From positions 35,682 to 99,681 of the forward strand of contig NZ_NXLY01000007.1 of NCBI RefSeq assembly GCF_005406225.1: 64,000 nt of DNA, written 5' to 3'. The notes under the pieces are model-generated. The model saw only the letters and a program-made list of their open reading frames with translations, searched no databases and was not told the DNA's origin. The stretch is from Campylobacter taeniopygiae. Lineage in GTDB: Bacteria; Campylobacterota; Campylobacteria; Campylobacterales; Campylobacteraceae. The position numbers and the translations under genes were made by a program. Shown here piece after piece: positions 1 to 9,027 of the stretch (its first letter is position 1; every line of letters begins with the position of its first letter).

Positions 1-1578
1 TAAAAGTAAATTTCCTAAATGCCTTGAAACACTTTCCATTTCAGCTCTGCGTTGATTTGTTTTTTGAGTAAGTGTTGCTTCTATCATTAAAGAATGCTTA
101 TTATAATGATAAATAAAATCTGCTTCACCACCTACTGCATGAGATTTTGGTAAAAATTTATTATCCAAACTTAAACCTGCATTTAAAATATGCTCTAAAT
201 TAAAATCATCTATATAACACCAAGAAATAGCTATGATATATTCAAAAATAGTTGGTATAGTTGCTTCTTTTGTTACTAAAGAAGCAATTTTATCATCATT
301 TTTTCTATTTTCAAAAAGTTCTAAAATATTAATAATCTTTTCTTTGGTAAAATTATATTTTAAAAGTTTGTGTATTTTTTTAAGATTTTCTTTTTTTGTA
401 TAAGTTTTTAATTCTTTTAAGGAATTAATTTCATAGTTTTTAAAAAATACTTTAAATTCTTTATCGTTAAAGTACTCACTTAAAAGCTCTTTTGAAATTT
501 TAGAATGGGTAATAATTTTTAAAATATCTTTATATTTAGAATGCTTTAAAACGAGTTTAAAAATTTCATTGATGCTAATACTTTCTAAATTAAATTCAAA
601 AATCCCACATAAATTTAAATATCTTTCATTTAAATCAGCATAATCTTTAAGATTATTCATAATTCTAGCTTTAAAAATAAGTTTAAAAAACCTTTTACCA
701 AAATCTTGCAAAGAATCTAATTCACAAAAATGAATTAAATCTTTAATTTTATTTTCTTTATTTATTTCTTTGCTTATATAGCTTAAATAAAGTTCTTTAA
801 ACCTATAAAATTTTTCATCTTTTTTGGCTTTTAAAAGTTCTAAAAAAATATTTTTATCTTTATTTTCTCTAAATTCTAAAAATAATTTTAAAGCAAAAAG
901 GATATCTTTTGCACTTTGTTCGCCTTTAGCGGTATGAAAATAATTCATTTTATCATAATTTTTATTTTCTAAATCAATTAAAAATTGCTCTAATTTATCT
1001 CTATAATCTTTAAAAATTAAAAAATCTAAAATTTGATTTTTATCAAAAAGCTCTATAAATTCCTTTGTATTTTTAAAATTATTAATAAGGGGTAAAAATA
1101 AAAAAAGCTCTTTTGAAATACTTCCATTATATAATGCAAATACTTCTAAGTATTTTTGTAATAAATTTTCACTTTTTGAAAATTTCAAACTCATTTTTAA
1201 GAAAAACATAGAAATTAAATCAATCTGTAAAAAGTCATTATCGATTTTGTAGGCTTGATTTTTAATAAGCTCTAAAAGCTCATAACCTTGTTCGCTAATA
1301 AGTTTTTCTTTGCGTTTAATAAGTCCAAAATCCTCTAAAGGAGCTGATTTTACTCTAGCATCTTTTGTGCCCAAATGAGTTGTTTTATTTTTATTTTCTA
1401 ACAAATTATGATTTTGCAAAGCTTCTAAATATTTTATTTGTAAAGTAGAATTATTCTCCCAAGTTTCTTTTTTATCAGCATTTTTAAAAAGCTCTTCAAA
1501 TAAAAGAAGTTGGGTTTCAAAATTTAAAAGTAAATGTTTTACCCTTAAACTTGTATTTCCAAAATAATCATACTTCAT
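1..1578 (-). CDS. AlwI-family type IIS restriction endonuclease (3' end outside window)
   Basis: 526 codons are open on the minus strand from an ATG at 1578 to the window edge, so the C-terminus is missing. Near the edge the protein reads GGEADF, then LMIEATLT, then RRAEMESVSRHLG. This matches the catalytic segment of AlwI/MlyI/N.BspD6I-type enzymes, which recognise a short asymmetric site and cut a few bases away. The acidic residues and histidine are evenly spaced: D487, E500, E513, H520, the spacing I remember from N.BspD6I. The ATG overlaps the stop of the upstream methyltransferase gene (ATGA), so the two are translationally coupled. Family assignment is strong. The exact site (GGATC if truly AlwI-like) is inference. 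The first ~470 residues are helical and charged, as expected for the target-recognition part. Confidence 0.85.
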   Translation of the reverse strand, partial: MKYDYFGNTSLRVKHLLLNFETQLLLFEELFKNADKKETWENNSTLQIKYLEALQNHNLLENKNKTTHLGTKDARVKSAPLEDFGLIKRKEKLISEQGYELLELIKNQAYKIDNDFLQIDLISMFFLKMSLKFSKSENLLQKYLEVFALYNGSISKELFLFLPLINNFKNTKEFIELFDKNQILDFLIFKDYRDKLEQFLIDLENKNYDKMNYFHTAKGEQSAKDILFALKLFLEFRENKDKNIFLELLKAKKDEKFYRFKELYLSYISKEINKENKIKDLIHFCELDSLQDFGKRFFKLIFKARIMNNLKDYADLNERYLNLCGIFEFNLESISINEIFKLVLKHSKYKDILKIITHSKISKELLSEYFNDKEFKVFFKNYEINSLKELKTYTKKENLKKIHKLLKYNFTKEKIINILELFENRKNDDKIASLVTKEATIPTIFEYIIAISWCYIDDFNLEHILNAGLSLDNKFLPKSHAVGGEADFIYHYNKHSLMIEATLTQKTNQRRAEMESVSRHLGNLLL

Positions 1579-2477
1579 TTATAATTCCTTAATAAAATCT
1601 CTTGAGTATAAGAATTTTTAGCTTGATAATTACAATTTTTATAAGAAAAATTTAAAAATTCAATTTTAAATTGAGTGTTATTTTTAAGCCATTGTATTAA
1701 AATTTTATGCTCCTTATTTTTATGAAAAATAACATTTGAAAGTGCAACTTTAACACCCCTATCATCAAGCTTTTTCAATAAATCAAGCAAATCAAGCTCA
1801 TCATTTTTGCTCCAAGCACCATTTTCATTATAACTAGCTCTTGCCAAAAAATAGGGTGGGTCAATATAAACAAAACTTTTTTTATCAAGTATATTTATAT
1901 CAAATTTTCTAAAATCTTTATTTTGTAAATATACTTCTTTATTTTGTAAAGCTTCTATGAAAAGTCTTAGTTTTTCTTGCATTTTTAAATTAAAATCCCT
2001 TTTTCCGCAAGGTAGATTAAATTCGTTTTTAGAATTAAAGCGCAATTGATTGTTAAAACCAAAAACAATAAGTAAAAAAAGTTTAAGTATGTTTTTATCT
2101 TTATTGTAAGAATTTCTTAGTTTCAAAAAATTCTCTTTATTATAACTTGCTAACCCCTTTGTACTATTGCAATTATAAAATTCATAACCCATTTTAGAGC
2201 TTTTGCTAAGATTAAACTCATCAATTAAATTTTCTAAATCTTTAAAAATTTTATCACTTTGATGCTTTTTAAAATACTTAAAAAGCCTTATAAGTTCTTT
2301 TTCTTTATCGTTGAGTATAAGTTTTTTTGAATTTACATTAAGACCCACATTAGCTCCACCGCAAAATAAATCAAGCATTAAATTGATATTTTTTGGAAAA
2401 AATGGCAAAATTTGAGATAAAAGTTTATATTTGCCCCCTGTGTAATTTAAAGGACTTTGTATCAATCTATCTTGCAT
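1575..2477 (-). CDS. D12-class N6-adenine DNA methyltransferase (Dam-like), M1 of the type IIS system
   Basis: 300 residues with the alpha-group order of motifs: NYTGGKYKLL (11-20, AdoMet-binding motif X), DLFCGGANVG (36-45, motif I) and the catalytic DPPY (206-209, motif IV). It would transfer a methyl group to adenine N6 in one strand of an asymmetric recognition site. It lies between a second D12 methyltransferase (16-nt overlap upstream) and the AlwI-like nuclease (ATGA overlap downstream). Type IIS systems usually need two methyltransferases because the two strands of the site differ, and this operon has both. The protein resembles Dam, which methylates GATC; that fits a GGATC target but does not prove it. 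Confidence 0.85.
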   Translation of the reverse strand: MQDRLIQSPLNYTGGKYKLLSQILPFFPKNINLMLDLFCGGANVGLNVNSKKLILNDKEKELIRLFKYFKKHQSDKIFKDLENLIDEFNLSKSSKMGYEFYNCNSTKGLASYNKENFLKLRNSYNKDKNILKLFLLIVFGFNNQLRFNSKNEFNLPCGKRDFNLKMQEKLRLFIEALQNKEVYLQNKDFRKFDINILDKKSFVYIDPPYFLARASYNENGAWSKNDELDLLDLLKKLDDRGVKVALSNVIFHKNKEHKILIQWLKNNTQFKIEFLNFSYKNCNYQAKNSYTQEILLRNYK

Positions 2478-3505
2478 AAAAAAATTCTTTCTTTATGATC
2501 TTTAAAATCTGTTTTACCGCTGCTAAAAGGCTTAAAAGTGATTTCAATAATCTCGAGTTTGCCTACACTATTTAAAATTTCATTGATTTCATTGTCATTT
2601 ATGCGGATATTACTTCTTGTATTAGCACTAGAAGTATTATTATAAGTTAAAACCACATACTCGGTTATTTTAGCTAAATTTTTAATTAAATCTTTAAATA
2701 ACTCTTTAGCCTCTGCTTTGCAATATCCACTTATATTTTCAGGCTTTGGCTTTTTTGCTATACCAAAAAGCTCATTTTTATCGTTTTTAGCTAAAGTTTC
2801 TAATAAATGATAAAATCTTGAATACTGCCTAGAATTATAAGGAGGATCTAAAAAAACACATTTAATTTTATTTTTTAAAAAGTCTTTTTGCAATTCTTTT
2901 GCAAGCAAATTTGCATCTTGATTATATATTTTTATCTTTTTATCCGTCTTAATAGGCTCAATAAGTTCGAATTTAAACCTATCTTTTAATAAAATATTTT
3001 TTCTATAGGCATCATAATGTCCCACTGTGTTAGCTATCTTATCCACGCTATAAAATAAACTTGAGAGTAAGATATGATACTCTTTTTGACTGATTTTATT
3101 TTGTTTTAATTTTTTATCCAAGTCGTCTCTTATAAAGCCTATATTTTTAGCATCATTAAAAGAAAAAAATTTATCTCCAAAATGTTTAGAATAATAATTT
3201 TCTTTTATATGCGTTAAAAGATTATATTTTTTTTGAATTTCTTCAAGTTTTTTTAAATCAAACTCTTTTTGCTCTAAAAATCCTTGATAGATGATATGAC
3301 TTGAGTATAAAAAGTCATTGATAATAAACTCATCAAAAATCTTTTCTTTGATGAAAAACTCACTCACAACACCCGTTCCACCAAAAAGATCTAAAAAGAT
3401 ATTATTTTTAGCATTAAAACTAATATGATGAGAAATGATTTCATTTAAAGAAGCTAAAAGTTTTGTTTTAGCTCCCATAAAGCGACGATTTGAAAGTTTA
3501 AACAT
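2462..3505 (-). CDS. D12-class N6-adenine DNA methyltransferase, M2 of the type IIS system
   Basis: 347 residues. Motif X-like NRRFMGAKTKLL (6-17), motif I FLDLFGGTGV (37-46) and DPPYNSRQY (220-228) identify an alpha-class D12 adenine methyltransferase with a long target-recognition insert between motifs I and IV. It differs clearly from the other methyltransferase in the operon, so the two are not recent duplicates. It presumably modifies the opposite strand of the site. It is the first gene of the three-gene operon and starts only 3 nt after the rnj stop codon, so the restriction operon may be read from the rnj-ksgA transcript; no separate promoter is evident. Confidence 0.85.
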   Translation of the reverse strand: MFKLSNRRFMGAKTKLLASLNEIISHHISFNAKNNIFLDLFGGTGVVSEFFIKEKIFDEFIINDFLYSSHIIYQGFLEQKEFDLKKLEEIQKKYNLLTHIKENYYSKHFGDKFFSFNDAKNIGFIRDDLDKKLKQNKISQKEYHILLSSLFYSVDKIANTVGHYDAYRKNILLKDRFKFELIEPIKTDKKIKIYNQDANLLAKELQKDFLKNKIKCVFLDPPYNSRQYSRFYHLLETLAKNDKNELFGIAKKPKPENISGYCKAEAKELFKDLIKNLAKITEYVVLTYNNTSSANTRSNIRINDNEINEILNSVGKLEIIEITFKPFSSGKTDFKDHKERIFLCKID

Positions 3506-3508
3506 CTT

Positions 3509-5500
3509 TTACATCACAAAAATAGTAGGAACTATAGTCGGATATTTTTTGATTTTTCTAAAAATATGCTTTCTAAGCACTTGACGAATTTGATTTTCTA
3601 AAAATCTCGGATCATTTAAAATTTCATCTTTTACATTGGCAAAAAATTGACTCAAAACATCTGCCATTTCTTTAGAAAAAGCATGATCGTGTTTATCAGC
3701 CACAAGTCCATAACTAAAAACTCTAGGTTTATTAATAAGAGTTTTTGTTGCCTTATCAAGTTGAGCGATGATCACAACTATACCATTATCTGCTAAATTT
3801 TGACGATCAATAACAACATCATCGGCAATTTGCTTATTGATTTGATTATCTACAAAGACTTTACCAGTTTTAACGGTTTTAACACGCTTGATATATTTTT
3901 GGCAAATTTCAACTTGATCCCCATCGCTCATAAGATAAATATTTCTTTCTGGAATTCCACATTTCATAGCTGTTTCTTTATGCTTTAAAATATGATTATA
4001 TTCTCCATGTACTGGCAAGAAAAATTTAGGTTTTACAAGCGTTAGCATTAATTTTTGCTCTTCTATACTTGCATGACCACTTACGTGAATTTCGCTAAAT
4101 TCTTGATACGCAACCTTAGCTCCCGCTTTCAAAAGATAATCAAGCACCGCAGAAACATTAGCTTCATTGCCTGGGATTGCCTTAGCAGAAATAATAATCT
4201 GATCTGTAGGTTTGATTTTGATGAATTTATGCTCATCTGTTGCCATTCTATAAAGCGCACTCATAGTCTCACCTTGACTACCTGTGGTTACAATCAAAAC
4301 TTCATTGTCTTTAAATTTATTCACCTCATCTGCATCGATAAAAATTTTACGATCAAGTTTAATATAGCCAAGCTCCATAGCTGTATAGAGATTTCTTTCC
4401 ATAGAACGGCCTATTACGCAAACTTTTCTTCCGTATTTTAACCCGTAGCTGATCGCTTGAAAAACACGGTGTATATTTGAACTAAAAGTACTCATTATCA
4501 CTCTACCTTTAGTCTTAGAAAAAATTTGATCAAAAGTTGGTCCTACTGAACTTTCGCTTTTAGTATAACCTTCTTTATAAGAATTGGTACTATCACTCAA
4601 AAGGCATAAAACACCCTCTTCTCCATAATAAGCCAAACGATTTAAATCACTAGGATAGCCATCGATTGGAGTTTGATCTATTTTAAAATCTCCCGTATGG
4701 ATAATCGTTCCTGCATCGGTTTTAATCGCTAAAGCTGAAGCATCGATAATAGAATGTGTAATATGGATCCATTCTACACTAAATTCACCTATTTCATAAA
4801 CCTTTCTTTTCTCAACCGGTCTAAACCATTTTCTTTCAGCTTTAAGATTGTGTTCTTCAAATTTATTTGAAATCATTCCAAGAGCTAAAGGTGTAGCGTA
4901 AATAGGAAATTGAAATTCTTTGAAAAAATACGGCACAGCTCCTATATGATCCTCATGTGCATGAGTGATAACAATACCTTTTATTTTATCTTTAATTTTT
5001 CTAATATAACTAAAATCAGGTATGATGATATCTACTCCGTGCATAGTCCCATCTGGAAAACTCATACCGATATCTACAATAATTGCTTCATTATTTGTTT
5101 CAAAAACAGTGATATTTCCACCAATTTCACCAAGTCCCCCAAGGGGAATAATGCGGATTTTATGTTCGCTAGAATTATTATATTTTAAAGGGTGCAAACG
5201 ATTTTCATGTGAAACACGATTAGCTTCTATACATTCTGCAAGAGCTATTTGCCAATCTTCATTTCCACTAAGTTTAGAAGGTAAATTGCGATTTCTTTTT
5301 TTTCTTTTTTCTTTAGATTCTTCATCAGTATTTTTAAAACCAGCATTAGCTTTTTCATTTGAATTTTTCAAATTCGCCTGATCGGATGCTTCATTATCAG
5401 AATCTGTTGTTTTTTTCTTGCGATTTTTGAATTTATTATAAAATCTATTTTTCTTTGTTTTTACAGAATTTTCATTATTTTCATTGTTGTTTTCGTTCAT
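3509..5500 (-). CDS. rnj: Ribonuclease J
   Basis: 663-residue metallo-beta-lactamase/beta-CASP ribonuclease that degrades and matures RNA (5'-3' exonuclease and endonuclease). The zinc motif HAHEDH is at 180-185, followed by further HTGD and GHA motifs. The first ~100 residues are a low-complexity Asn/Lys-rich extension not found in Bacillus RNase J but typical of Helicobacter and Campylobacter, where RNase J works with an RNA helicase. The reading frame overlaps the end of ksgA by 20 nt, so the two are cotranscribed. Confidence 0.95.
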   Translation of the reverse strand: MNENNNENNENSVKTKKNRFYNKFKNRKKKTTDSDNEASDQANLKNSNEKANAGFKNTDEESKEKRKKRNRNLPSKLSGNEDWQIALAECIEANRVSHENRLHPLKYNNSSEHKIRIIPLGGLGEIGGNITVFETNNEAIIVDIGMSFPDGTMHGVDIIIPDFSYIRKIKDKIKGIVITHAHEDHIGAVPYFFKEFQFPIYATPLALGMISNKFEEHNLKAERKWFRPVEKRKVYEIGEFSVEWIHITHSIIDASALAIKTDAGTIIHTGDFKIDQTPIDGYPSDLNRLAYYGEEGVLCLLSDSTNSYKEGYTKSESSVGPTFDQIFSKTKGRVIMSTFSSNIHRVFQAISYGLKYGRKVCVIGRSMERNLYTAMELGYIKLDRKIFIDADEVNKFKDNEVLIVTTGSQGETMSALYRMATDEHKFIKIKPTDQIIISAKAIPGNEANVSAVLDYLLKAGAKVAYQEFSEIHVSGHASIEEQKLMLTLVKPKFFLPVHGEYNHILKHKETAMKCGIPERNIYLMSDGDQVEICQKYIKRVKTVKTGKVFVDNQINKQIADDVVIDRQNLADNGIVVIIAQLDKATKTLINKPRVFSYGLVADKHDHAFSKEMADVLSQFFANVKDEILNDPRFLENQIRQVLRKHIFRKIKKYPTIVPTIFVM

Positions 5501-6269
5501 AGTCTTCCTTTACTCTTTCGTAAATTTTAAGGTATGAATCAACGCAAATTTCATGTGGCCTTGAGTTTAATTTAATTTCCAACTCTTTAAAAATTTCTTC
5601 CAATTTTATCTTATGGTTTTTTAAATTCCCCATAAGCTGTTTTCTTGGAGATTTGAAACATTCTTTTAAAAATCTCTTAAAAGTGTCGATATGGCAAAAA
5701 TCTTTGTATTCCCTAAATTTAGTCATTTTTATCACCGCTGACATCACCTTAGGCGGTGGAGAAAAATATTCAGGATTAACATCAAAAAGTATTTCGCAAT
5801 CACAAACAACAGCGCTTAAAATTCCCAAAGCTGAAAAATCTTTCTCTCCATGCTTAGCACAAAATTTCAACGCCATTTCTTTTTGTACCATTACTATTAA
5901 GCCCGAGCAATTTTCATCTTCTAAAACTTTCAAAATCAAATGACTTGCTATATAGTAAGGTAAATTAGCAACTAAAAAATACTTCTTTTCATCTAGACAT
6001 GCAATTTCGCTTGCATCTTTATGAATTAAATTAAGCCTTCCGCACTCTAATTCTTTTTGAAATTTATTTTGCAAAATAGGGATAAGATCTGAATCAATCT
6101 CATACGCTTTTACATTAGAAATTTTCAAAAGTTCTTGCGTTAAATCACCTAAGCCAGGCCCAATTTCTACTATATTTTTTACACCATTGGGTATGGCTTG
6201 GATGATTTTATCTAATATGCTTTTATCATTTAAAAAATTTTGTCCGTAATGTTTTTTTGTTTTTACCAT
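5481..6269 (-). CDS. ksgA: 16S rRNA (adenine-1518/1519-N6) dimethyltransferase
   Basis: Dimethylates two adjacent adenines in helix 45 of 16S rRNA late in 30S assembly. Visible are YGQNFL near the N-terminus, the AdoMet motif EIGPGLGDLTQELL, and the catalytic NLPYYIAS. I place the start at the ATG at 6269 (MVKTKKHYGQNFL, 262 residues); the open frame continues to a TTG at 6293, but that would add eight residues not normal for the family. The gene leads the ksgA-rnj pair and is divergent from the gene at 6357. Confidence 0.94.
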   Translation of the reverse strand: MVKTKKHYGQNFLNDKSILDKIIQAIPNGVKNIVEIGPGLGDLTQELLKISNVKAYEIDSDLIPILQNKFQKELECGRLNLIHKDASEIACLDEKKYFLVANLPYYIASHLILKVLEDENCSGLIVMVQKEMALKFCAKHGEKDFSALGILSAVVCDCEILFDVNPEYFSPPPKVMSAVIKMTKFREYKDFCHIDTFKRFLKECFKSPRKQLMGNLKNHKIKLEEIFKELEIKLNSRPHEICVDSYLKIYERVKEDYERKQQ

Positions 6270-6356
6270 GATTGAACTTTTTATTTTAACCAAAAATTCT
6301 TAATTTTAAGTCTTATTTAGTTAAAATTATACTAAAAATATATTTAGGAGAACTTT

Positions 6357-6902
6357 ATGATTGTTTGTGCTGGTGGTAATGAAAATTTTTCTTTTGCTAA
6401 AAGTATAGGAGTTGGGCTTATAGAATCGGGTATTAACTTAACAGAGCTTTGCTTAAAAGAAAAACCTAAAGATCTGCTTTTTATAGGGAGTTGTGGAATT
6501 TATGATAAAGGTGAAATTCTTGGAATTTATGAAAGTTCCCATGTTTTCAATATAGAATATTCTCAAATCAGTGAAAATTTTTATACCCCAACACTTAATG
6601 AAATTCATTTTAATACTAATATTGAAAATGTTTCACAAGAAACATTTTACAAGATCAATTCTTCAAATTATATTTGCCAAAATACTTCTGCGGCTAAAAA
6701 ATTAGCTGAATTTGGATTAGATTTTGAAAATATGGAAGTTTTTTCTGTCTTTAGTGTTGCGAAAAAATTTAATATTCAAGCAAAATGCATTTTGTGTGCG
6801 ACAAATTTTTGCAATGAAAACGCACATGAAGATTTTATAAAAAATCACAAAAAAGCCAAAGAAAAATTAGAAAATTATTTAAAAGAACACAACTATATTT
6901 AA
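6357..6902 (+). CDS. Nucleoside phosphorylase/MTA-SAH-nucleosidase-fold protein
   Basis: 181 residues. The pattern [20 protein letters not shown] near residue 45, VSQETFYK near 95 and a [14 protein letters not shown] stretch near 125 mirrors the GS-G, ETxxF and MExxA elements of purine nucleoside phosphorylases and methylthioadenosine nucleosidases. It is shorter than true enzymes (about 230 residues) and the catalytic Asp of the nucleosidase family is not obvious, so activity is uncertain. It starts just downstream of an AGGAG ribosome-binding site and is followed 14 nt later by rlmN. It corresponds to a conserved Campylobacter hypothetical gene always next to rlmN, as far as I recall. Confidence 0.6.
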   Translation: MIVCAGGNENFSFAKSIGVGLIESGINLTELCLKEKPKDLLFIGSCGIYDKGEILGIYESSHVFNIEYSQISENFYTPTLNEIHFNTNIENVSQETFYKINSSNYICQNTSAAKKLAEFGLDFENMEVFSVFSVAKKFNIQAKCILCATNFCNENAHEDFIKNHKKAKEKLENYLKEHNYI

Positions 6903-6916
6903 TCAAGGAAGATTAT

Positions 6917-7987
6917 TTGGACAAACCTATTAATATCTTAGATTTTCTTCCTGAAGAATTGGAAGATAAAATTCAACCAACGTTTCGCGTGAAACAAATT
7001 TATCAATGGATCTATCAAAAATACGCCGATAGCTTTTTAGAAATGAGTTCTTTGCCTAAAAATTTAAGAGAAGAATTAAATAAAGAATATTATTTCGATG
7101 CTCTAAAATGCGTCTTTAAAGAAAAAAGCAAAGATGAAAGCATAAAGTATCTTTTTGAATTAAAAGATGGCTTACGCATAGAAAGCGTTTTATTGCCGAT
7201 GAAAAAAGAAAAATTTGATGAAGAAGGCAAAAGAATAGCTCATGCAAAATTTACAATCTGTGTTTCATCTCAAGTAGGATGTAAAAGCGGATGTAGCTTT
7301 TGCTTGACTGCAAAAGGCGGACTTAAAAGAAATCTTAGTGCTGGAGAAATTGTTGCACAAATTCTTTACATTAAAAAAGATAATCAAATTCCTTATGAAA
7401 GAAGAATCAATATAGTTTATATGGGCATGGGCGAACCCCTTGATAATCTTAAAAATGTCGCCAAAGCAGTTAAAATACTCTCTTGTAATAATGGTCTAGC
7501 TATCAGCCCTCGCAGACAAACCATTAGCACAAGTGGCTTAGCTAAACAAATAAAAGAATTAGGCAAAATGAATTTAGGAGTACTCCTTGCTATATCCTTA
7601 CATGCGGTAAATGATGAGCTCCGTACGGAATTAATGCCGATCAATAAAGCTTACAATATCGCCGCTATCATGGAGGCAGTCAAAGAATTTCCTATAGATC
7701 AAAGAAAACGAGTGATGTTTGAGTATTTATTGATTGATAATGTAAATGATAAAATAGAACACGCTAAGGAGCTTGTTAAGCTTTTAAATGGTATCAAGGC
7801 TAAAGTAAATTTGATACTTTTCAATCCTCACGAAGGAAGTTTATATCAACGCCCTAAATTAGAAAATGCTATCAAATTTCAAGATTTACTCAGTCAAAAA
7901 GGTGTCACTTGCACCATAAGAGAAAGCAAAGGTCTTGATATTTCAGCGGCTTGTGGGCAATTAAAAGAAAGGGTAAAAACACCGTGA
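6917..7987 (+). CDS. rlmN: Dual-specificity 23S rRNA A2503 / tRNA A37 C2-methyltransferase
   Basis: Radical-SAM enzyme that makes 2-methyladenosine in 23S rRNA and in certain tRNAs. The iron-sulfur motif C-x3-C-x2-C is at C122, C126, C129, followed by GEIVAQI and the GMGEPL motif. The resolving Cys sits near the C-terminus in SAACGQLKE. Length (356) is normal. The start is a TTG with a good AAGGAAGA ribosome-binding site. The stop codon overlaps the GTG start of the 35-residue gene that follows. Confidence 0.95.
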   Translation: MDKPINILDFLPEELEDKIQPTFRVKQIYQWIYQKYADSFLEMSSLPKNLREELNKEYYFDALKCVFKEKSKDESIKYLFELKDGLRIESVLLPMKKEKFDEEGKRIAHAKFTICVSSQVGCKSGCSFCLTAKGGLKRNLSAGEIVAQILYIKKDNQIPYERRINIVYMGMGEPLDNLKNVAKAVKILSCNNGLAISPRRQTISTSGLAKQIKELGKMNLGVLLAISLHAVNDELRTELMPINKAYNIAAIMEAVKEFPIDQRKRVMFEYLLIDNVNDKIEHAKELVKLLNGIKAKVNLILFNPHEGSLYQRPKLENAIKFQDLLSQKGVTCTIRESKGLDISAACGQLKERVKTP

Positions 7988-8091
7988 CAAGTTTAGATAT
8001 TTTTGAAATTATTTTTGTATCAGCAGTGGTAATTGTTGGCTTTTTTGGAATGGCTTGGGTAATTTTTAAAGACAAAACAAATAAAAACTAA
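7984..8091 (+). CDS. Small single-pass membrane protein (35 aa)
   Basis: GTG start overlaps the rlmN stop (GTGA). The peptide is 35 residues: a short N-terminus, one hydrophobic helix ([20 protein letters not shown], about residues 9-28) and a Lys/Asn-rich tail, so it should insert in the inner membrane with the basic tail in the cytoplasm. I recall a conserved small gene at this place downstream of rlmN in C. jejuni. Function unknown. A strong hairpin at 8134-8170 ends the transcript. Confidence 0.7.
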   Translation: MTSLDIFEIIFVSAVVIVGFFGMAWVIFKDKTNKN

Positions 8092-8133
8092 TTCTATCTC
8101 CCAAATAGACTAATTAATACTCCACTTTATCCA

Positions 8134-8170
8134 AATTAAAAATAAATAATAAAATCATTTATTTTTAATT
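8134..8170. terminator. Bidirectional hairpin terminator
   Basis: A perfect 14-bp stem of A/T (34-47 and 57-70 of the 81xx block) with a 9-nt loop lies between the rightward rlmN unit and the leftward toxin-antitoxin candidate. Both strands end the stem with T-rich sequence. Confidence 0.7.
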
Positions 8171-8430
8171 ATTTTCAACCAAAGCTGATTTGATCTTGGA
8201 AATTCTATTTTTTGAAGTTGCTTGAGAATTTTTTTGAGTTCTTTATCATCCAAATTTAAAAATTCTTTACAAAAGAAACCTTCCTCAAAAACATTGAATC
8301 TTTCATCTGATATTTTTTGAACTTTTATAGCTCTGTCTTTTTTTGAAGTTTGAAAAATCAAAATATCCAAAGTATTGATTTGCTTTAAATTTTTAAAACA
8401 AATTTGAATAAAATCTTTATTTTGTATCAT
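8155..8430 (-). CDS. Hypothetical protein, second gene of a toxin-antitoxin-like pair
   Basis: 91 residues, Lys/Phe/Ile-rich, with a C-terminal block LDDKELKKILKQLQKIEFPR that looks like an amphipathic helix. No helix-turn-helix or other DNA-binding motif of a standard antitoxin is visible. Its ATG overlaps the stop of the RelE-like gene (TAATG), so the two are translationally coupled. The toxin-first order is that of HigBA-type modules, and this protein is the antitoxin candidate on position alone. Function unrecognised. Confidence 0.6.
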   Translation of the reverse strand: MIQNKDFIQICFKNLKQINTLDILIFQTSKKDRAIKVQKISDERFNVFEEGFFCKEFLNLDDKELKKILKQLQKIEFPRSNQLWLKIIKNK

Positions 8431-8744
8431 TACACTACTTTTGCTATTTCTTTTGTAAAATCAGCCTTGATCAAAGTCTTAGAAATATAAAAAATCCTAA
8501 TATCATCTCCATCAAAAATATATGCCAAACGGTAAGCTTGTTTAGGTAACTTTAGCTTATACTCATAAATCGTTTTATCTTTGTATTTATAGCCCTTAAC
8601 TTGTTTTATTTTATGCGGAGCTTGATTTATAAAGGTTTTTGTATTTTCACAAATAATTTCACAAATAGATTCTTTATCCATTTTTAAATGTGAAAAAAAT
8701 TTTTCCAAATATGAATTATTTTCTAAAATAATATTTTTTTCCAT
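8430..8744 (-). CDS. RelE/ParE-like (HigB-type) toxin candidate
   Basis: 104 residues. The C-terminal half, YKYKDKTIYEYKLKLP, then YRLAYIFDGDDIRIFYISKT, has the alternating strands and the R-x-AYxF...I-x-Y pattern of RelE/ParE-fold proteins, which cut mRNA on the ribosome or poison gyrase. The N-terminal 45 residues are less typical. A TATAAT element lies about 40 nt upstream (8783-8788, minus strand). It is the first gene of a two-gene unit. The fold call is moderate; toxicity is inferred. Confidence 0.55.
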   Translation of the reverse strand: MEKNIILENNSYLEKFFSHLKMDKESICEIICENTKTFINQAPHKIKQVKGYKYKDKTIYEYKLKLPKQAYRLAYIFDGDDIRIFYISKTLIKADFTKEIAKVV

Positions 8745-8782
8745 GGCCTATTTTTAGCATAAATTACTTAAAAATTAGCAAA

Positions 8783-8788
8783 ATTATA
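8783..8788 (-). promoter_or_regulatory. -10 box for the RelE-like gene
   Basis: TATAAT on the minus strand in a very A/T-rich context, 39-45 nt upstream of the ATG at 8744. Campylobacter housekeeping promoters depend on the -10 box and often lack a -35 box. Confidence 0.5.
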
Positions 8789-8867
8789 AGAACTCTTTAA
8801 ATAAATTAACAATTATAAAACAAATATTTAAAATTTGTTAAATTATATTGAGATAAATTTGGAGAAA

Positions 8868-8944
8868 TGGTGTCAAGGGGGAGACTTGAACTCCCGACCT
8901 CCGGCTTATGAGACCAGCGCTCTAACCAGCTGAGCTACCCTGAC
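8868..8944 (-). tRNA. tRNA-Met (CAU)
   Basis: A 77-nt cloverleaf on the minus strand: acceptor GTCAGGG pairs with CCTTGAC, D arm with AGCTCAGCTGGTTAGAGC, anticodon loop CTCATAA (CAU), T arm GGGAG-TTCAAGT-CTCCC, and encoded CCA. The first base pair is G-C, so it is not an initiator. A CAU anticodon could also be tRNA-Ile2 (lysidine-modified); I cannot separate the two by eye. Confidence 0.9.
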
Positions 8945-8963
8945 AAAAAGTTTTTAAGTCAAA

Positions 8964-8969
8964 ATTATA
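8964..8969 (-). promoter_or_regulatory. -10 box for tRNA-Met
   Basis: GCTATAAT on the minus strand, 20 nt upstream of the tRNA 5' end. Confidence 0.6.
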
Positions 8970-9012
8970 GCTTTTTTTTCTAAAATTTTTCTTTATTCTG
9001 AAAAATTTTAGC

Positions 9013-9018
9013 TATAAT
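9013..9018 (+). promoter_or_regulatory. -10 box for tRNA-Ser
   Basis: GCTATAAT ends 9 nt before the tRNA-Ser 5' end. It faces away from the tRNA-Met promoter, so the two tRNA genes are divergently transcribed. Confidence 0.6.
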
Positions 9019-9027
9019 AACGATTTT

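Noticed and set aside
8868..8944. Calling the CAU tRNA an initiator tRNA
   Set aside because: The first base pair is G-C and the anticodon stem lacks the three G-C pairs of initiators.
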